DNA from: Hyphomicrobiales bacterium | Lineage (GTDB): Bacteria > Pseudomonadota > Alphaproteobacteria > Rhizobiales > Xanthobacteraceae | Assembly: GCA_017305665.1 (NCBI GenBank) | Contig: JAFKKH010000021.1 | Coordinates: 1 to 64,000 of the forward strand | Direction of reading: 5' to 3' | DNA: 64,000 nucleotides | Part shown: positions 6,952 through 16,124 of the stretch, piece by piece | How the letters are laid out: each line of letters begins with the position of its first letter | Position numbering within the stretch: the first letter of the stretch is position 1 | Notes under the pieces: model-generated | What the model saw: only the letters and a program-made list of their open reading frames with translations | Told to the model about the DNA's origin: nothing | Database searches by the model: none | Translations under genes and position numbers: made by a program

Positions 6952-9400
6952 TGGCAAACACCTTGATCAGCGCCGCTGGTGGCATGCGGAGCAGTCTGAC
7001 GAGCGGTGCCAGCATGGCGAGCAGTGCCGCCAGCATGGCGACGCCGAGAAGCTCGACCAGATGTAACGGAAAGACATGGAACGGCAGGCGCCAGCCGAAG
7101 GCTCTCACGTTGACGACCGCGATCAGGCACCACGCCACCAACAATCCGAGCGGGAGCGCCAGCAGCGCGGTGATGAATGCGATTGCCATCGTCTTGAGCA
7201 ATTCGATGCCGGCGAGCTGCTTCCGCGTCAGGCCGAGCGCCCACAATGGAGCCAGATGCGGCAGACGGGAATTGCTCAGGGTCAACAGACTGGTGAGCAA
7301 GGCAATGCCGGCAACGCCGAGCGTGAAGGTGTTCAGCGCAGCGGTCACGGCGAAGGTGCGGTTGAATATCCGCATCGATTCCGCCTTCAGCGCCGATTGA
7401 TCCGAAAGATGATGGTCGTCCAGATGAAACCTTTGCCGCAGATCGTCGATCAGCGACGCAATCTTGTCGGGAGCCACGCGCAGGCCGAACCGGGTTTTAG
7501 GTTCGTTCGGAAATCGGCGCCTGAATGCGTCGATATTGACAGCGACCTGCCCCTTCGGATTACCGTAATCGGCGTAGATCGCAGCCACATCCATCGGCCA
7601 GTTGCCGCCGGGCGTCCCGATCGTCAGCCGATCGCCCAGCTTCAGTTGCAGTTTGCGCGCCAGTTGCTCGCTGACGAGCGCGGCGTCGCCGGATTTGACC
7701 TTGTCCCAGGCATTCGCTTCCGATTCCAGCAACGGCCAGTGCTCGCGATAGGTGGCGTGATCGGCAAGGCCAAGGACTTCCACCGGCCAGCCGCCAATCT
7801 CGGTCTCGGCGCGGCCACTCGGCAGAATCGCGGTGACCTCGGGACGTTTGCGCAAGCTTGCTTCGATATCGCGGGCTTGGGCATCGTCGCGCGCATTGAC
7901 ATACACGTCCGCCGCGAGCCGGCCGTCCAGCCACGTCGCGAATGTCCTGCTGAAGCTCTCGACCATGGTGCCCACGCCGACATTGACTGCGAGCGCAAGC
8001 AGAAGCGCCATCAGCGCTAGCGATAACCCCGGGAGCTGCTGACGGCTGTCGGCCCAGAACCACATCATGAGCGGCCGCTGCGTGCTGCGCGCACCGACCT
8101 GAAGGACGAATCCGAGCAGAACAGGCAGCGTCAGCGCCGCGCCCAGCAGGATCGCCGCCAGCACCGCGAATCCCGATATCAGCGAGTTGCCCGCCGCCAA
8201 CAAGATTGCGGCCGCCGCAAACATCGCAATGGCACACAAGCCTTGCCAACGCAGCCAGCGCCGTTGCGCCTGCCGCCAGGCCTGCGGTTGCGCCATTGCA
8301 AGCACCGGAAGGCGGATGACACGCAACAGGCTCATTGCTGCCGCGGCAAATGTGCCTGCGATACTCATCGCAAATCCCGCGGCCCACCATTCCGGTTTGA
8401 GAATCAACTGACCGGGAATCTGCGCGCCGTACAGCCCCTGCAAACTTGCGGCGACATTCGGTAGCAGCGCCGCGGCGATCAGATATCCGCAGATCAGCCC
8501 GATCAGGCCGGCCACGAGTGCCAGCGCCGATAACTCGGTCAACAACACCGCATTCAGCATCCGGGACGACACGCCACAGGCACGCAGGGTTCGGAGCATC
8601 GGCATGCGCTGCTCGAAGGCGAGGCCGATCGCGGAATTGACGATGAAGAGCCCGACAAGAAACGACAGCAGTCCGAAAGCCGACAGGTTGAGATGAAAGC
8701 TGTCAGTCAGGCGTTCCAGATCGGTTTCCGTATCAGGCGCAACGTATCGGAGGCTGCCGCCAGCGATCGCCTGAAGCGGCGCCTGCGGCCCGCGCGCCTT
8801 GCCGATCAATAGTCGCGACAGCCGGTCCGGTTGCCGCAGGAGGCTTTGGGCCCGCCCGATATCGACAATCAGAATGCCCGGCGCGAGCTGCGCCTGGACC
8901 TTGAGGGGTGGCAGCACTGAGCCGTCATCGGTTCGAAGAATTGCGCCAGCGGCGGCCGTCAGTTCAGTCAATGTTTCCGGAGCGATGAGAGTCTCGCCCG
9001 GCGGCGCGAGGAACGATTTCAGGTCGGCTCTCCCGATCGTCGGAGTCGACCCTGCCTGCGCTGGAAACGTCACCGGCTCGATTCCCAAAAGCCGGAGCGA
9101 TTTGCCATGGATGCGGACACGGCCTTCGAGCACCGGCGAAACCGGCCAGCCCGCACGGCGGAGATCGACGAACAACTGCTGGGGAAATGTCGAGTCTCGC
9201 CCGACCAGCATGGCGACGCGCGCGCCGCCGAATGCCGCGGCGGCCCGGTCGTAGCTGTTGCGGGCTTGTTCGTTCAGCGCCTGCACGCCGCTCCACAGCG
9301 CGGTCGCGGAGATGAGACCGATGGCGAGCGTTGCCAATTGCATCGGGTGCTTGCGCCAATGACTGAGCAGAACCGCGAGGACCCAGAGTGCGCGCTTCAC
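6941..9400 (-). CDS. FtsX/MacB-type ABC transporter permease
   Basis: An 819-residue inner-membrane protein with an N-terminal transmembrane helix (about residues 15-35), a large extracytoplasmic MacB-PCD-like domain, a cluster of helices around residues 220-460, a second periplasmic domain and a final three-helix FtsX core (about residues 680-805). It thus combines two permease halves in one chain, as in COG3127-like proteins. The start is taken as the GTG at 9400, which overlaps the stop of the ATPase gene in a GTGA. It likely works with that ATPase as a mechanotransmission-type ABC system and with the exported AttH-like protein. Substrate unknown. Confidence 0.85.
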   Translation of the reverse strand: MKRALWVLAVLLSHWRKHPMQLATLAIGLISATALWSGVQALNEQARNSYDRAAAAFGGARVAMLVGRDSTFPQQLFVDLRRAGWPVSPVLEGRVRIHGKSLRLLGIEPVTFPAQAGSTPTIGRADLKSFLAPPGETLIAPETLTELTAAAGAILRTDDGSVLPPLKVQAQLAPGILIVDIGRAQSLLRQPDRLSRLLIGKARGPQAPLQAIAGGSLRYVAPDTETDLERLTDSFHLNLSAFGLLSFLVGLFIVNSAIGLAFEQRMPMLRTLRACGVSSRMLNAVLLTELSALALVAGLIGLICGYLIAAALLPNVAASLQGLYGAQIPGQLILKPEWWAAGFAMSIAGTFAAAAMSLLRVIRLPVLAMAQPQAWRQAQRRWLRWQGLCAIAMFAAAAILLAAGNSLISGFAVLAAILLGAALTLPVLLGFVLQVGARSTQRPLMMWFWADSRQQLPGLSLALMALLLALAVNVGVGTMVESFSRTFATWLDGRLAADVYVNARDDAQARDIEASLRKRPEVTAILPSGRAETEIGGWPVEVLGLADHATYREHWPLLESEANAWDKVKSGDAALVSEQLARKLQLKLGDRLTIGTPGGNWPMDVAAIYADYGNPKGQVAVNIDAFRRRFPNEPKTRFGLRVAPDKIASLIDDLRQRFHLDDHHLSDQSALKAESMRIFNRTFAVTAALNTFTLGVAGIALLTSLLTLSNSRLPHLAPLWALGLTRKQLAGIELLKTMAIAFITALLALPLGLLVAWCLIAVVNVRAFGWRLPFHVFPLHLVELLGVAMLAALLAMLAPLVRLLRMPPAALIKVFANER

Positions 9401-10050
9401 GAGATCAACCCGGCGCTGAGATGGACCCGCCGATCCAGTGTCGCGGCAAGCCGTATACTGTGGGTCACCATCAGGAATCCGCATCCGGTGCGCTTAATGA
9501 GGTCGCGCGCGAGATCCATGACCTCGTCCGCCGTGGCCTCATCGAGATTGCCGGTCGGCTCGTCGGCGAGCAGCAGAGGCGGCCGGACCGCGAGCGCGCG
9601 CCCAATTGCGACCCGCTGCTGCTGACCGCCGGAGAGTTGTTCGGGATAACGCTTCAACAAATCGCCGAGGCCCAGCCGTTCGACGAGTTCGCCCTGCCAG
9701 CGGTGGTCGTGACGTCCTGCGATACCCGACTGGAACGTCAGATTGTCGGCGACGGTCAAGGACGGGATCAGATTGAACTGCTGGAAGACCAGCCCCAGCC
9801 GGTCGCGGCGAAGGGCTGCGCGATCCTGATCCGCCAGTCCCGTCACCTCGGTATTGTCGAGGCGGATGGAGCCGCTGTCCGCCTGATCGAGGCCGGCAAT
9901 CAGATGCAGCAGAGTGCTTTTGCCGCTGCCTGACTCGCCGGTCAGGGCGACGCTCTCGCCGGCTTCGACGCGCAGGCTGGCACCGCGAAGCACGGTGATC
10001 CGCTCCTGCGCCGAACGATAGGTTTTGGTCAGGTTCTGGACGTTCAGCAT
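9397..10050 (-). CDS. ABC transporter ATPase, LolD/MacB family
   Basis: A 217-residue nucleotide-binding subunit. Walker A is GESGSGKST (residues 38-46), the Q-loop is VFQQFNLIP (about 88-96), the signature is LSGGQ (139-143), Walker B is LLLADEPTGNLDE (159-171), and the switch His is in MVTHS. These features place it with LolD/MacB-type ATPases that drive FtsX-like permeases. The ATG at 10050 precedes MLNVQNLTKTY, the normal beginning. It is the first gene of the operon with the permease and the AttH-like protein. Confidence 0.9.
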   Translation of the reverse strand: MLNVQNLTKTYRSAQERITVLRGASLRVEAGESVALTGESGSGKSTLLHLIAGLDQADSGSIRLDNTEVTGLADQDRAALRRDRLGLVFQQFNLIPSLTVADNLTFQSGIAGRHDHRWQGELVERLGLGDLLKRYPEQLSGGQQQRVAIGRALAVRPPLLLADEPTGNLDEATADEVMDLARDLIKRTGCGFLMVTHSIRLAATLDRRVHLSAGLIS

Positions 10051-10241
10051 GATCGCATCTGACAATGTCGGACCCCGGGTGTGTTCAGCTGTGATCATAG
10101 TGACGACGGAAATGCACGTCACGCCATTGACCGCATGGCCAGAGAGCGCCTGTTGTCCACGAAATGCCGGATTGCCTTCACGGCCGAACAGCGGCTAGCA
10201 TCGGATCAAGATCATTCAAGAAAAACGGGACGGGGGACGAC

Positions 10242-11510
10242 ATGACGGCACAAGAGACGCCAAAAGGGGCCTGGAGGGTCACGTTTCTGCTGTTCCTCTT
10301 CATGGTCGTGAACTTCGCCGACAAGATCGTCGTCGGTCTGGCCGGTGTGCCCATCATGACCGAGCTGAAGCTTGAGCCCGAGCAGTTCGGTTTCCTGGGA
10401 TCGTCGTTCTTCTTCCTGTTCTCGATTTCAGCCGTCGCCGTCGGCTTCATCGTCAACCGCGTCCCCGCACGCTGGGTGCTTCTGGTGCTTGGCCTGATCT
10501 GGGCGCTAGCGCAGTTTCCGATGCTTGGCACGGTCAGCTTCACCACGCTGGTGATCTGCCGCATTATTCTCGGTGCCGGCGAGGGGCCGGCATTCTCGGT
10601 CGCGGCTCATGCGATCTACAAGTGGTTCCCCGACGAAAAGCGGACGCTGCCGACCGCCGTCCTGTCGCAGGGATCCGCGCTGGGCGTGGTCTTCGCCGTT
10701 CCCGCGTTGAACTGGATCATCGTCAATCACAGCTGGCATTATGCCTTCGGGGCGCTTGGCGTCGTCGGCCTGCTGTGGGTCCTCGCCTGGTTCCTTCTCG
10801 GCCGGGAAGGGCCGCTGGTGCAGACGCTGGCGACCGTCGCCGATACGCGCATTCCCTATTCGCGTCTGCTGACCTCGCGCACTTTCGTCGGCTGCGTTGC
10901 GGCGACCTTCGGTGCGTACTGGGCGCTGTCGCTCGGGCTGACGTGGTTTACGCCGTTCATCGTCAAGGGTCTCGGCTTTACGCAGCAACAGGCCGGGTTC
11001 ATTTCGATCCTGCCATGGGTGTTCGGTGCGTTCGTGGTCATCCTGACCGGATGGCTGTCGCAGCGGCTGATGGCGCGGGGCATGTCGACGCGCGGCGCAC
11101 GCGGCGTGCTGGGTGCCACGCCGCTTGTCGTCGGCGGGTTGATCCTGCTCGGGATTCCCTACGTGGACAGTCCGGTGCTGAGAATCGCGCTGCTCGTGTT
11201 CGGCTCCGGTCTGTGTGGATCGATCTACGTGGTCTGTCCGCCGATGCTCGGGGAATTCACGCCGGTGTCGCAGCGTGGCGCCGTGATCGCGATCTATGGC
11301 GCGATTTATACGCTGTCCGGAATTATCGCGCCCTTCGTGATGGGCACGGTGATTCAGCATTCCGGCGAGATGCTCGCGGGCTATATGACCGGCTTCACCA
11401 TCAACGGCTGCGTGATGATCGTGGCGGGGTTGCTTGGGTTGCTGCTGCTATGGCCCAACACCGAGCGCACCCGCTTGCTCAGCGAACCTGCACAGGCGAA
11501 GTTCGCCTGA
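10242..11510 (+). CDS. Major facilitator superfamily transporter
   Basis: A 422-residue carrier with about 12 transmembrane helices. It begins with TFLLFLFMVVNFADKIVVGLAGVPIM, like anion:cation symporters of the phthalate/glucarate type. The loop after helix 2 has VNRVPARWVL in place of the fully conserved RxxxR motif. The ATG at 10242 follows ACGGGGGACGAC. It is transcribed away from the Att-like operon and lies 3 bases, tail to tail, from the D-aminoacylase gene. The context suggests uptake of an organic acid or acylated amino acid, but substrate is not defined. Confidence 0.85.
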   Translation: MTAQETPKGAWRVTFLLFLFMVVNFADKIVVGLAGVPIMTELKLEPEQFGFLGSSFFFLFSISAVAVGFIVNRVPARWVLLVLGLIWALAQFPMLGTVSFTTLVICRIILGAGEGPAFSVAAHAIYKWFPDEKRTLPTAVLSQGSALGVVFAVPALNWIIVNHSWHYAFGALGVVGLLWVLAWFLLGREGPLVQTLATVADTRIPYSRLLTSRTFVGCVAATFGAYWALSLGLTWFTPFIVKGLGFTQQQAGFISILPWVFGAFVVILTGWLSQRLMARGMSTRGARGVLGATPLVVGGLILLGIPYVDSPVLRIALLVFGSGLCGSIYVVCPPMLGEFTPVSQRGAVIAIYGAIYTLSGIIAPFVMGTVIQHSGEMLAGYMTGFTINGCVMIVAGLLGLLLLWPNTERTRLLSEPAQAKFA

Positions 11511-11512
11511 CG

Positions 11513-13255
11513 CTATCCCGCGGCGGCACCGAGTTGACGAGCGTCGCCGCGGGCGCCCTGCACGAGGCGGCCCGGGCGTTGTCCGGTCGGCGAGCCGAAC
11601 CGTTGGGTGACGACGCCCGACACGACCGTCGCATCGTAGCCATCGACCTGCTGCAGCAGCCGGCGGCCTCCGACCGGCAGATCGTAATGAACCTTGGGCG
11701 GATGCAGGTGAAGGCGATCGTAATCGATCACGTTAAGATCGGCCTTGTAGCCGCGCGCGATCACACCGCGATCGGCGAGACCGGCGGACAGCGCGGTCTT
11801 GCGTGACTGGGCCGCCACGACAAACGGAATCGACAGCTTGTCGCCGCGGCTCCGGTCGCGTGTCCAGTGCGTCAGCAGGTAAGTCGGGAAGCTGGCATCG
11901 CAGATGATCCCGCAATGAGCGCCGCCGTCGCTGAGGCCGGGCACCGCATGCGGGTCACGCAACATTTCATGCACGGCGTTGAGATTGCCATCCGCATAGT
12001 TCAGGAACGGCACATAGAGCATGCCCCGGCCGTCGTTCTCGAGCATGGCCTCATAGGCCAGCTCTTCGGGCTGACGTCCCTGACGGGAGGCCTGGGCGCC
12101 TAAAGCTCTTTCAGGCGGCTGTTCGTAGTCCGGCGGATCGCCGAGCAGAAACATCTTGTCGTAGTTCGGGCGGAAGAACAGCGGATCGTCCGTTGTCGTC
12201 GCCGTTTCGTTGAGAATGGCCTTGCGGGTCGCGGGATCACGCAGCCGGACCAGACGCTCCGCGAGCGGCAGATGGGCGATCGCCTTGTAACTTGGATGAG
12301 TCTGGAACGGGTTACGCGACAATTCGAGCCCGAGCAGCAGGCCGACTGGGCGCGCCGCGATCTGCGCGGTGATCGAGAGACCGCGGGCCGCAGCCTCGTT
12401 GATGCTGTCGAGCGTCTGTCGCCAACGCCGCGGTGCCTTGTCAGCCTGCGTAACCGAGAACGAAATTGGACATTTCGTCTTTTCCGCCACGCGCAGCATC
12501 ATCGGCAGATCTTCGTGAATGCTGCCCTGGTCCAGCACGAACTGCAGCACGCTGCGGCCGGTCTGCTGCATGGCGCTGGCGATCGCTGTCAATTCGTCCT
12601 CACCGGCCTTCAGTGTCGGCGTGTAATCGCCGGTGCTGGTGCGATGGTTGAGCGTCCGCGACGTCGAGAAGCCGAGCGCGCCGGCCTTGACCGCATCGCG
12701 AGCGAGTGCCGCCATGGCGCGATTATCCTCCGCGGTTGCAGGGTCGCGCCGTGCACCGCGTTCGCCCATCACATAAACGCGCAATGCAGCGTGCGGAAGT
12801 TGCGCGCCGATGTCCATGTCGAACGACCGCTTCGAAAGCCACGCCATGTAGTCCGGAAAACTCTCCCACTCCCACGGAATTCCGGCACTCAGCACCGGTT
12901 CGGGAATGTCCTCGACACCCTCCATCAGCTGGATCAGCCGTTGATGATCGGCCGGCCGGCACGGCGCAAACCCGACACCGCAGTTGCCCATGATCGCCGT
13001 CGTGACGCCATTCTGCGATGATGGATTGATGTCGCTGCTCCACGTCACCTGGCCGTCGTAATGGGTGTGAATGTCGACGAAGCCCGGCGTGACCAGCTTG
13101 CCCTTGGCGTCGATTTCCTCATCGCCTTTGCTCGTGACACGGCCGACTTCGATAATGCGGCCGTCCGAAATCGCGACATCCGCTTCGAAGAGATCGCCGC
13201 CGAGGCCGTCGGCGATGGTGCCGCTGCGAATGACGAGGGTTGGATTGCTGGTCAT
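11513..13255 (-). CDS. N-acyl-D-amino-acid deacylase/D-aminoacylase-family amidohydrolase
   Basis: A 580-residue amidohydrolase-superfamily enzyme that would release a free D-amino acid from an N-acyl derivative. The metal-binding HTHYDGQ is at residues 63-69, followed by [12 protein letters not shown], characteristic of D-aminoacylases. Later come the SDGGAHCG block and the composite beta domain at the C-terminus ([14 protein letters not shown]). The start at 13255 is preferred because GGGATG lies upstream, but the in-frame ATG at 13267 is possible. A neighbouring MFS carrier (13410-14645) on the same strand may import substrate. Confidence 0.85.
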   Translation of the reverse strand: MTSNPTLVIRSGTIADGLGGDLFEADVAISDGRIIEVGRVTSKGDEEIDAKGKLVTPGFVDIHTHYDGQVTWSSDINPSSQNGVTTAIMGNCGVGFAPCRPADHQRLIQLMEGVEDIPEPVLSAGIPWEWESFPDYMAWLSKRSFDMDIGAQLPHAALRVYVMGERGARRDPATAEDNRAMAALARDAVKAGALGFSTSRTLNHRTSTGDYTPTLKAGEDELTAIASAMQQTGRSVLQFVLDQGSIHEDLPMMLRVAEKTKCPISFSVTQADKAPRRWRQTLDSINEAAARGLSITAQIAARPVGLLLGLELSRNPFQTHPSYKAIAHLPLAERLVRLRDPATRKAILNETATTTDDPLFFRPNYDKMFLLGDPPDYEQPPERALGAQASRQGRQPEELAYEAMLENDGRGMLYVPFLNYADGNLNAVHEMLRDPHAVPGLSDGGAHCGIICDASFPTYLLTHWTRDRSRGDKLSIPFVVAAQSRKTALSAGLADRGVIARGYKADLNVIDYDRLHLHPPKVHYDLPVGGRRLLQQVDGYDATVVSGVVTQRFGSPTGQRPGRLVQGARGDARQLGAAAG

Positions 13256-13409
13256 GACGCGTTTCATCCCGCTGCTGTTCTGTCGGGCGATCATGAGTTG
13301 CTGACGCTGCCTGTCAACCGCCATGGGTGGCGCAGGTCATCTCACTATTTGCATGACCGGAACCGGACGCGTTTCCCGCGACGCGGAACATTGGCCCGCC
13401 TTCGAGGAT

Positions 13410-14645
13410 TCAGGACATCAGCACGTGAGCGTCGGCTTTCTCGGTGCTGGGCTGGGGGTCACGGTCGGTGACGAGCGCGAGCAGAACCGTCAGCACCATG
13501 AATACGACTGAAGCACCGAACACCCAGTGCGGCAGATTCTGGTCCATGATCCAGCCGTACAGCAGGGGACTGATGATTCCGCCGACATTGAAGCCGGTCG
13601 ATACGATTCCGAATGCGCGCCCTGCAGCGCCCTGCGGGGCGGCATTGCGGACCAGCATGTCGCGCGATGGCGCGATAACGCCGCCGAGAAAGCCTGCAGC
13701 GCCCATGGCGATCATCAGCACGACCGAAGGGAGTGCCACGAGCGCGATCACAAGGACGATGGCCGCATTCAGCCCGAAGCAGGCCGCAGCGACCTGGCCA
13801 TGGCGCTCGGTGCGATCGGCGAGAAGGCCACCGGCAAGGACGCCGACGGCGCTGGCGCCGAGGAAAGCCGATAGCGCGATGTTGGCGGCCGAGAGCGAAC
13901 TGCCGTAGCCGCCCATCAGGGCGACAACGCCGAAGTTGGTGATCCCGGCATTCGACAGGCTCAGGAGCGCGAAGAAGATCGTGAGCACGATGATCGCCGG
14001 CGTCATGACATTGACGCGCGACCCGCCGCCTGCGCCGGATTTGACCGCGCCAGCGTCCGGCGTATCAGCGATCACGAGCAGTACGGCGACCAACGGTCCG
14101 ACCGCTCCGGCCACAATCAGCGCCCCGTGCCCACCGATGGTGGCGACCAGCGTGACCATGATGGCTGGTGCGACGGCGCCGCCGAGAAATCCGGCAAAGG
14201 TATGGATCGAGAATGCGCGGCCCATGCGCGCCTCGTCCATATGCGCGGAAAGGATCGCGTAGTCGGCGGGATGGTAGACGCTGTTGGCGAGACCGAGCAG
14301 CACGGCGCTTGCGATCAGCCAGGGATAACTGACGTGAAGGCCGAGCAGGATGAGCGCCAGGCCGCCCACGCAGAGGCCGCCAATCAGGATTTTGCGGGCG
14401 CCAATGCGGTCGACCAGATAGCCGATCGGTGCTTGTGTCAGACCTGAGACGACGGCAAAAACCGTCAGTGCAAAGCCGAGTTCGATAAAGCCGACGCCGA
14501 GCTGTTCCTTCAGGAACGGAAACAGCACCGGCAGCACCAGCAAATGAAAGTGACTGACCCAGTGCGCGACGGAGATCACGCCGAGGGTCCGCAGTGAACT
14601 GTTCGTTGCCACCGTCTGGCCGGTCGTGGCCGGAATGTCGACCAT
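13410..14645 (-). CDS. Major facilitator superfamily transporter (Fsr-like)
   Basis: A 411-residue membrane protein with about 12 helices. It opens with a short cytoplasmic tail and LGVISVAHWVSHFHLLVLP, and the motif between helices 2 and 3 is GYLVDRIGARKIL, matching the MFS consensus GxLaDrxGrkxxl. The arrangement resembles fosmidomycin-resistance-like exporters and monocarboxylate carriers. The ATG at 14645 is chosen over the GTG three codons upstream. It precedes the D-aminoacylase gene on the same strand with a 154-base gap. Substrate unknown. Confidence 0.85.
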   Translation of the reverse strand: MVDIPATTGQTVATNSSLRTLGVISVAHWVSHFHLLVLPVLFPFLKEQLGVGFIELGFALTVFAVVSGLTQAPIGYLVDRIGARKILIGGLCVGGLALILLGLHVSYPWLIASAVLLGLANSVYHPADYAILSAHMDEARMGRAFSIHTFAGFLGGAVAPAIMVTLVATIGGHGALIVAGAVGPLVAVLLVIADTPDAGAVKSGAGGGSRVNVMTPAIIVLTIFFALLSLSNAGITNFGVVALMGGYGSSLSAANIALSAFLGASAVGVLAGGLLADRTERHGQVAAACFGLNAAIVLVIALVALPSVVLMIAMGAAGFLGGVIAPSRDMLVRNAAPQGAAGRAFGIVSTGFNVGGIISPLLYGWIMDQNLPHWVFGASVVFMVLTVLLALVTDRDPQPSTEKADAHVLMS

Positions 14646-14828
14646 CGCGCGCACCCGCTCCGCTTCATCATCAGCCCCGGCGGGGCATGCGCCAAGTAAC
14701 GGTAATGTCGGCTGTTTGTCTATCGGCGCGGCTGCACAACTGTTGGCCGGCCGCGACCGGGCGCTTTATACGGCAGTGCGGCATCGGTACCATCAATAAC
14801 CGCCACGCGGACACTTTAATTTCGGCCT

Positions 14829-14990
14829 TCACAGGCCTTGCTGCTCGTCGTCGCGATCCCGCTTCGGGGTGGCAAAATCGCCGTCCTCGTAGTCGTCGTC
14901 CTCTTCATTTGTCTTGGGAGGCGGCTTTTTGGGTTTGTCGGCCGGGTTGCCGGCCTTGGATGGTCCAGTTTTCTTGCCGAAACTGTTCAT
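14829..14990 (-). CDS. Small, highly charged hypothetical protein (53 aa)
   Basis: An uninterrupted 53-codon frame starts with ATG and ends with TGA. The peptide opens MNSFGKKTGPSKAGNPADKP, continues with a Lys/Pro-rich stretch, and ends in an acidic block rich in Asp and Glu around NEEDDDYEDGDF. No hydrophobic segment or Cys is present, so it is probably disordered and cytoplasmic. It lies 105 bases downstream of bluB on the same strand. No strong ribosome site is seen, only GAGCAG. I do not recognise the family. Sequence composition looks coding rather than random. Confidence 0.45.
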   Translation of the reverse strand: MNSFGKKTGPSKAGNPADKPKKPPPKTNEEDDDYEDGDFATPKRDRDDEQQGL

Positions 14991-15095
14991 AAGAAAGCTG
15001 CTCACTGAGTGCCCTGTTGCGCTGGCTCTTCGGCCGCCGGAACCTTATCTCAATCTCAGGCGGATTTCCCGCATTTGTTCGGCTGTGTTGGCGTC

Positions 15096-15737
15096 CTAAC
15101 GGTAGAACACGGTATCTGGTGGAGGCCGGCGCGACTCCCAGCCCTCGCGTTGGAGCGCCGGCGCGTCGCATTCTTCGACCGGGTAGCCGATGCAGAAATA
15201 TCCGATGAAGGTCCAGTCGGGTGGCGTATCGAGGATGGTCGTCACGGCAGTCGGCTCGAGGATCGACAGCCAGCCGACGCCGATGCCTTCGGCCCGTGCG
15301 ACAAGCCACAGTGTGTGCATTGCCAGCACGGCGGAGTACTCGATCATTTCCGGCATCGTCAGCCGGCCGAGGCCGTGACCCTGAGTGGTCGAGCGGTCCG
15401 CAAAGACGGCGAGATGGCAGGGCGCGTCGTCGAGCCCTTCGAGCTTCAGCCGGGCATAGAGCGATGCGCGGTCGCCGGCCTGACCGTTCAACGCCGCGGC
15501 ATTGCAAGCCTTGAAACATGATTTGATCTTGTCCCGGCGGGCGGCCTCGCGAACGACGACGAACCGCCACGGCTCGCTGAGGCCAACCGATGGAGCGAGA
15601 CAAGCGAGTTGCAGGAGCCGCTCCAGCGTGCCGTCGGGAAGCGGGTCGCGGCGGAATTTCCTCACGTCGCGCCGCCATTCGAGCAGGTCGCGAAAGCGGG
15701 CACGAAACTCTGCATCAAATGTCGGCGGCCCGGCCAT
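15096..15737 (-). CDS. bluB: 5,6-dimethylbenzimidazole synthase
   Basis: A 213-residue flavin enzyme that fragments reduced FMN with oxygen to make dimethylbenzimidazole, the lower ligand of cobalamin. The nitroreductase-like fold is recognisable from RRDVRKFRRDPLP, then LACLAPSVGLSEPWRFVVV, the substrate-lid region and EGIGVGWLSILEP. Length and motifs fit BluB rather than general nitroreductases. The ATG at 15737 leads to the usual N-terminus. It is transcribed divergently from the riboswitch-controlled btuB, and its product feeds cobT in the same region. No riboswitch is seen upstream of bluB itself. Confidence 0.92.
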   Translation of the reverse strand: MAGPPTFDAEFRARFRDLLEWRRDVRKFRRDPLPDGTLERLLQLACLAPSVGLSEPWRFVVVREAARRDKIKSCFKACNAAALNGQAGDRASLYARLKLEGLDDAPCHLAVFADRSTTQGHGLGRLTMPEMIEYSAVLAMHTLWLVARAEGIGVGWLSILEPTAVTTILDTPPDWTFIGYFCIGYPVEECDAPALQREGWESRRPPPDTVFYR

Positions 15738-15904
15738 GGGCGATGCGTCCCGGATCCGTATCGTGTTGCTGTCGTGCACTCGCCGTCGCACAGGCGTCTG
15801 TTGCGGGCAAGGCAAATCTTGCGCCGATCGTTTCGGTATGATTGGCGGACAAGCGAGCGTTGCCGGTTGCACGCCGTGTTCCGCTGTGCTTGTTTGAAGA
15901 CGTT

Positions 15905-16080
15905 ATCGGTGCCTCCCGAGGGAGGTGAAACGGGAACGCGGTGCGGGACATCATCCCCAATGCCGCGGCTGCCCCCGCAACTGTAAGCGGCCATCCGATC
16001 CATTCAGCCACTGAACATGCCCTGCATGTTCGGGAAGGCGGATTCGGATAACGGCCGTGAGCCAGGAGACCGGCCGGTAA
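15905..16080 (+). promoter_or_regulatory. Cobalamin riboswitch upstream of btuB
   Basis: The AdoCbl riboswitch core is easy to read: GGAGGTGAAACGGGAA (15921-15936), GCCCCCGCAACTGTAAG (15971-15987), GCCACTG (16007-16013), CGGGAAGGCGGATTC (16031-16045) and the B12 box GAGCCAGGAGACCGGCC (16059-16075). A small stem, GAACATG-CCCTG-CATGTTC, occupies 16013-16031. It sits in the btuB leader, ending about 45 bases before the start codon. By analogy, vitamin binding would lower expression of the uptake operon, probably by hiding the ribosome site. Confidence 0.95.
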
Positions 16081-16124
16081 CGCATTTTAATGCGTTCGAC
16101 GGTGGGTCGGCGGAAAGGGTCGTT

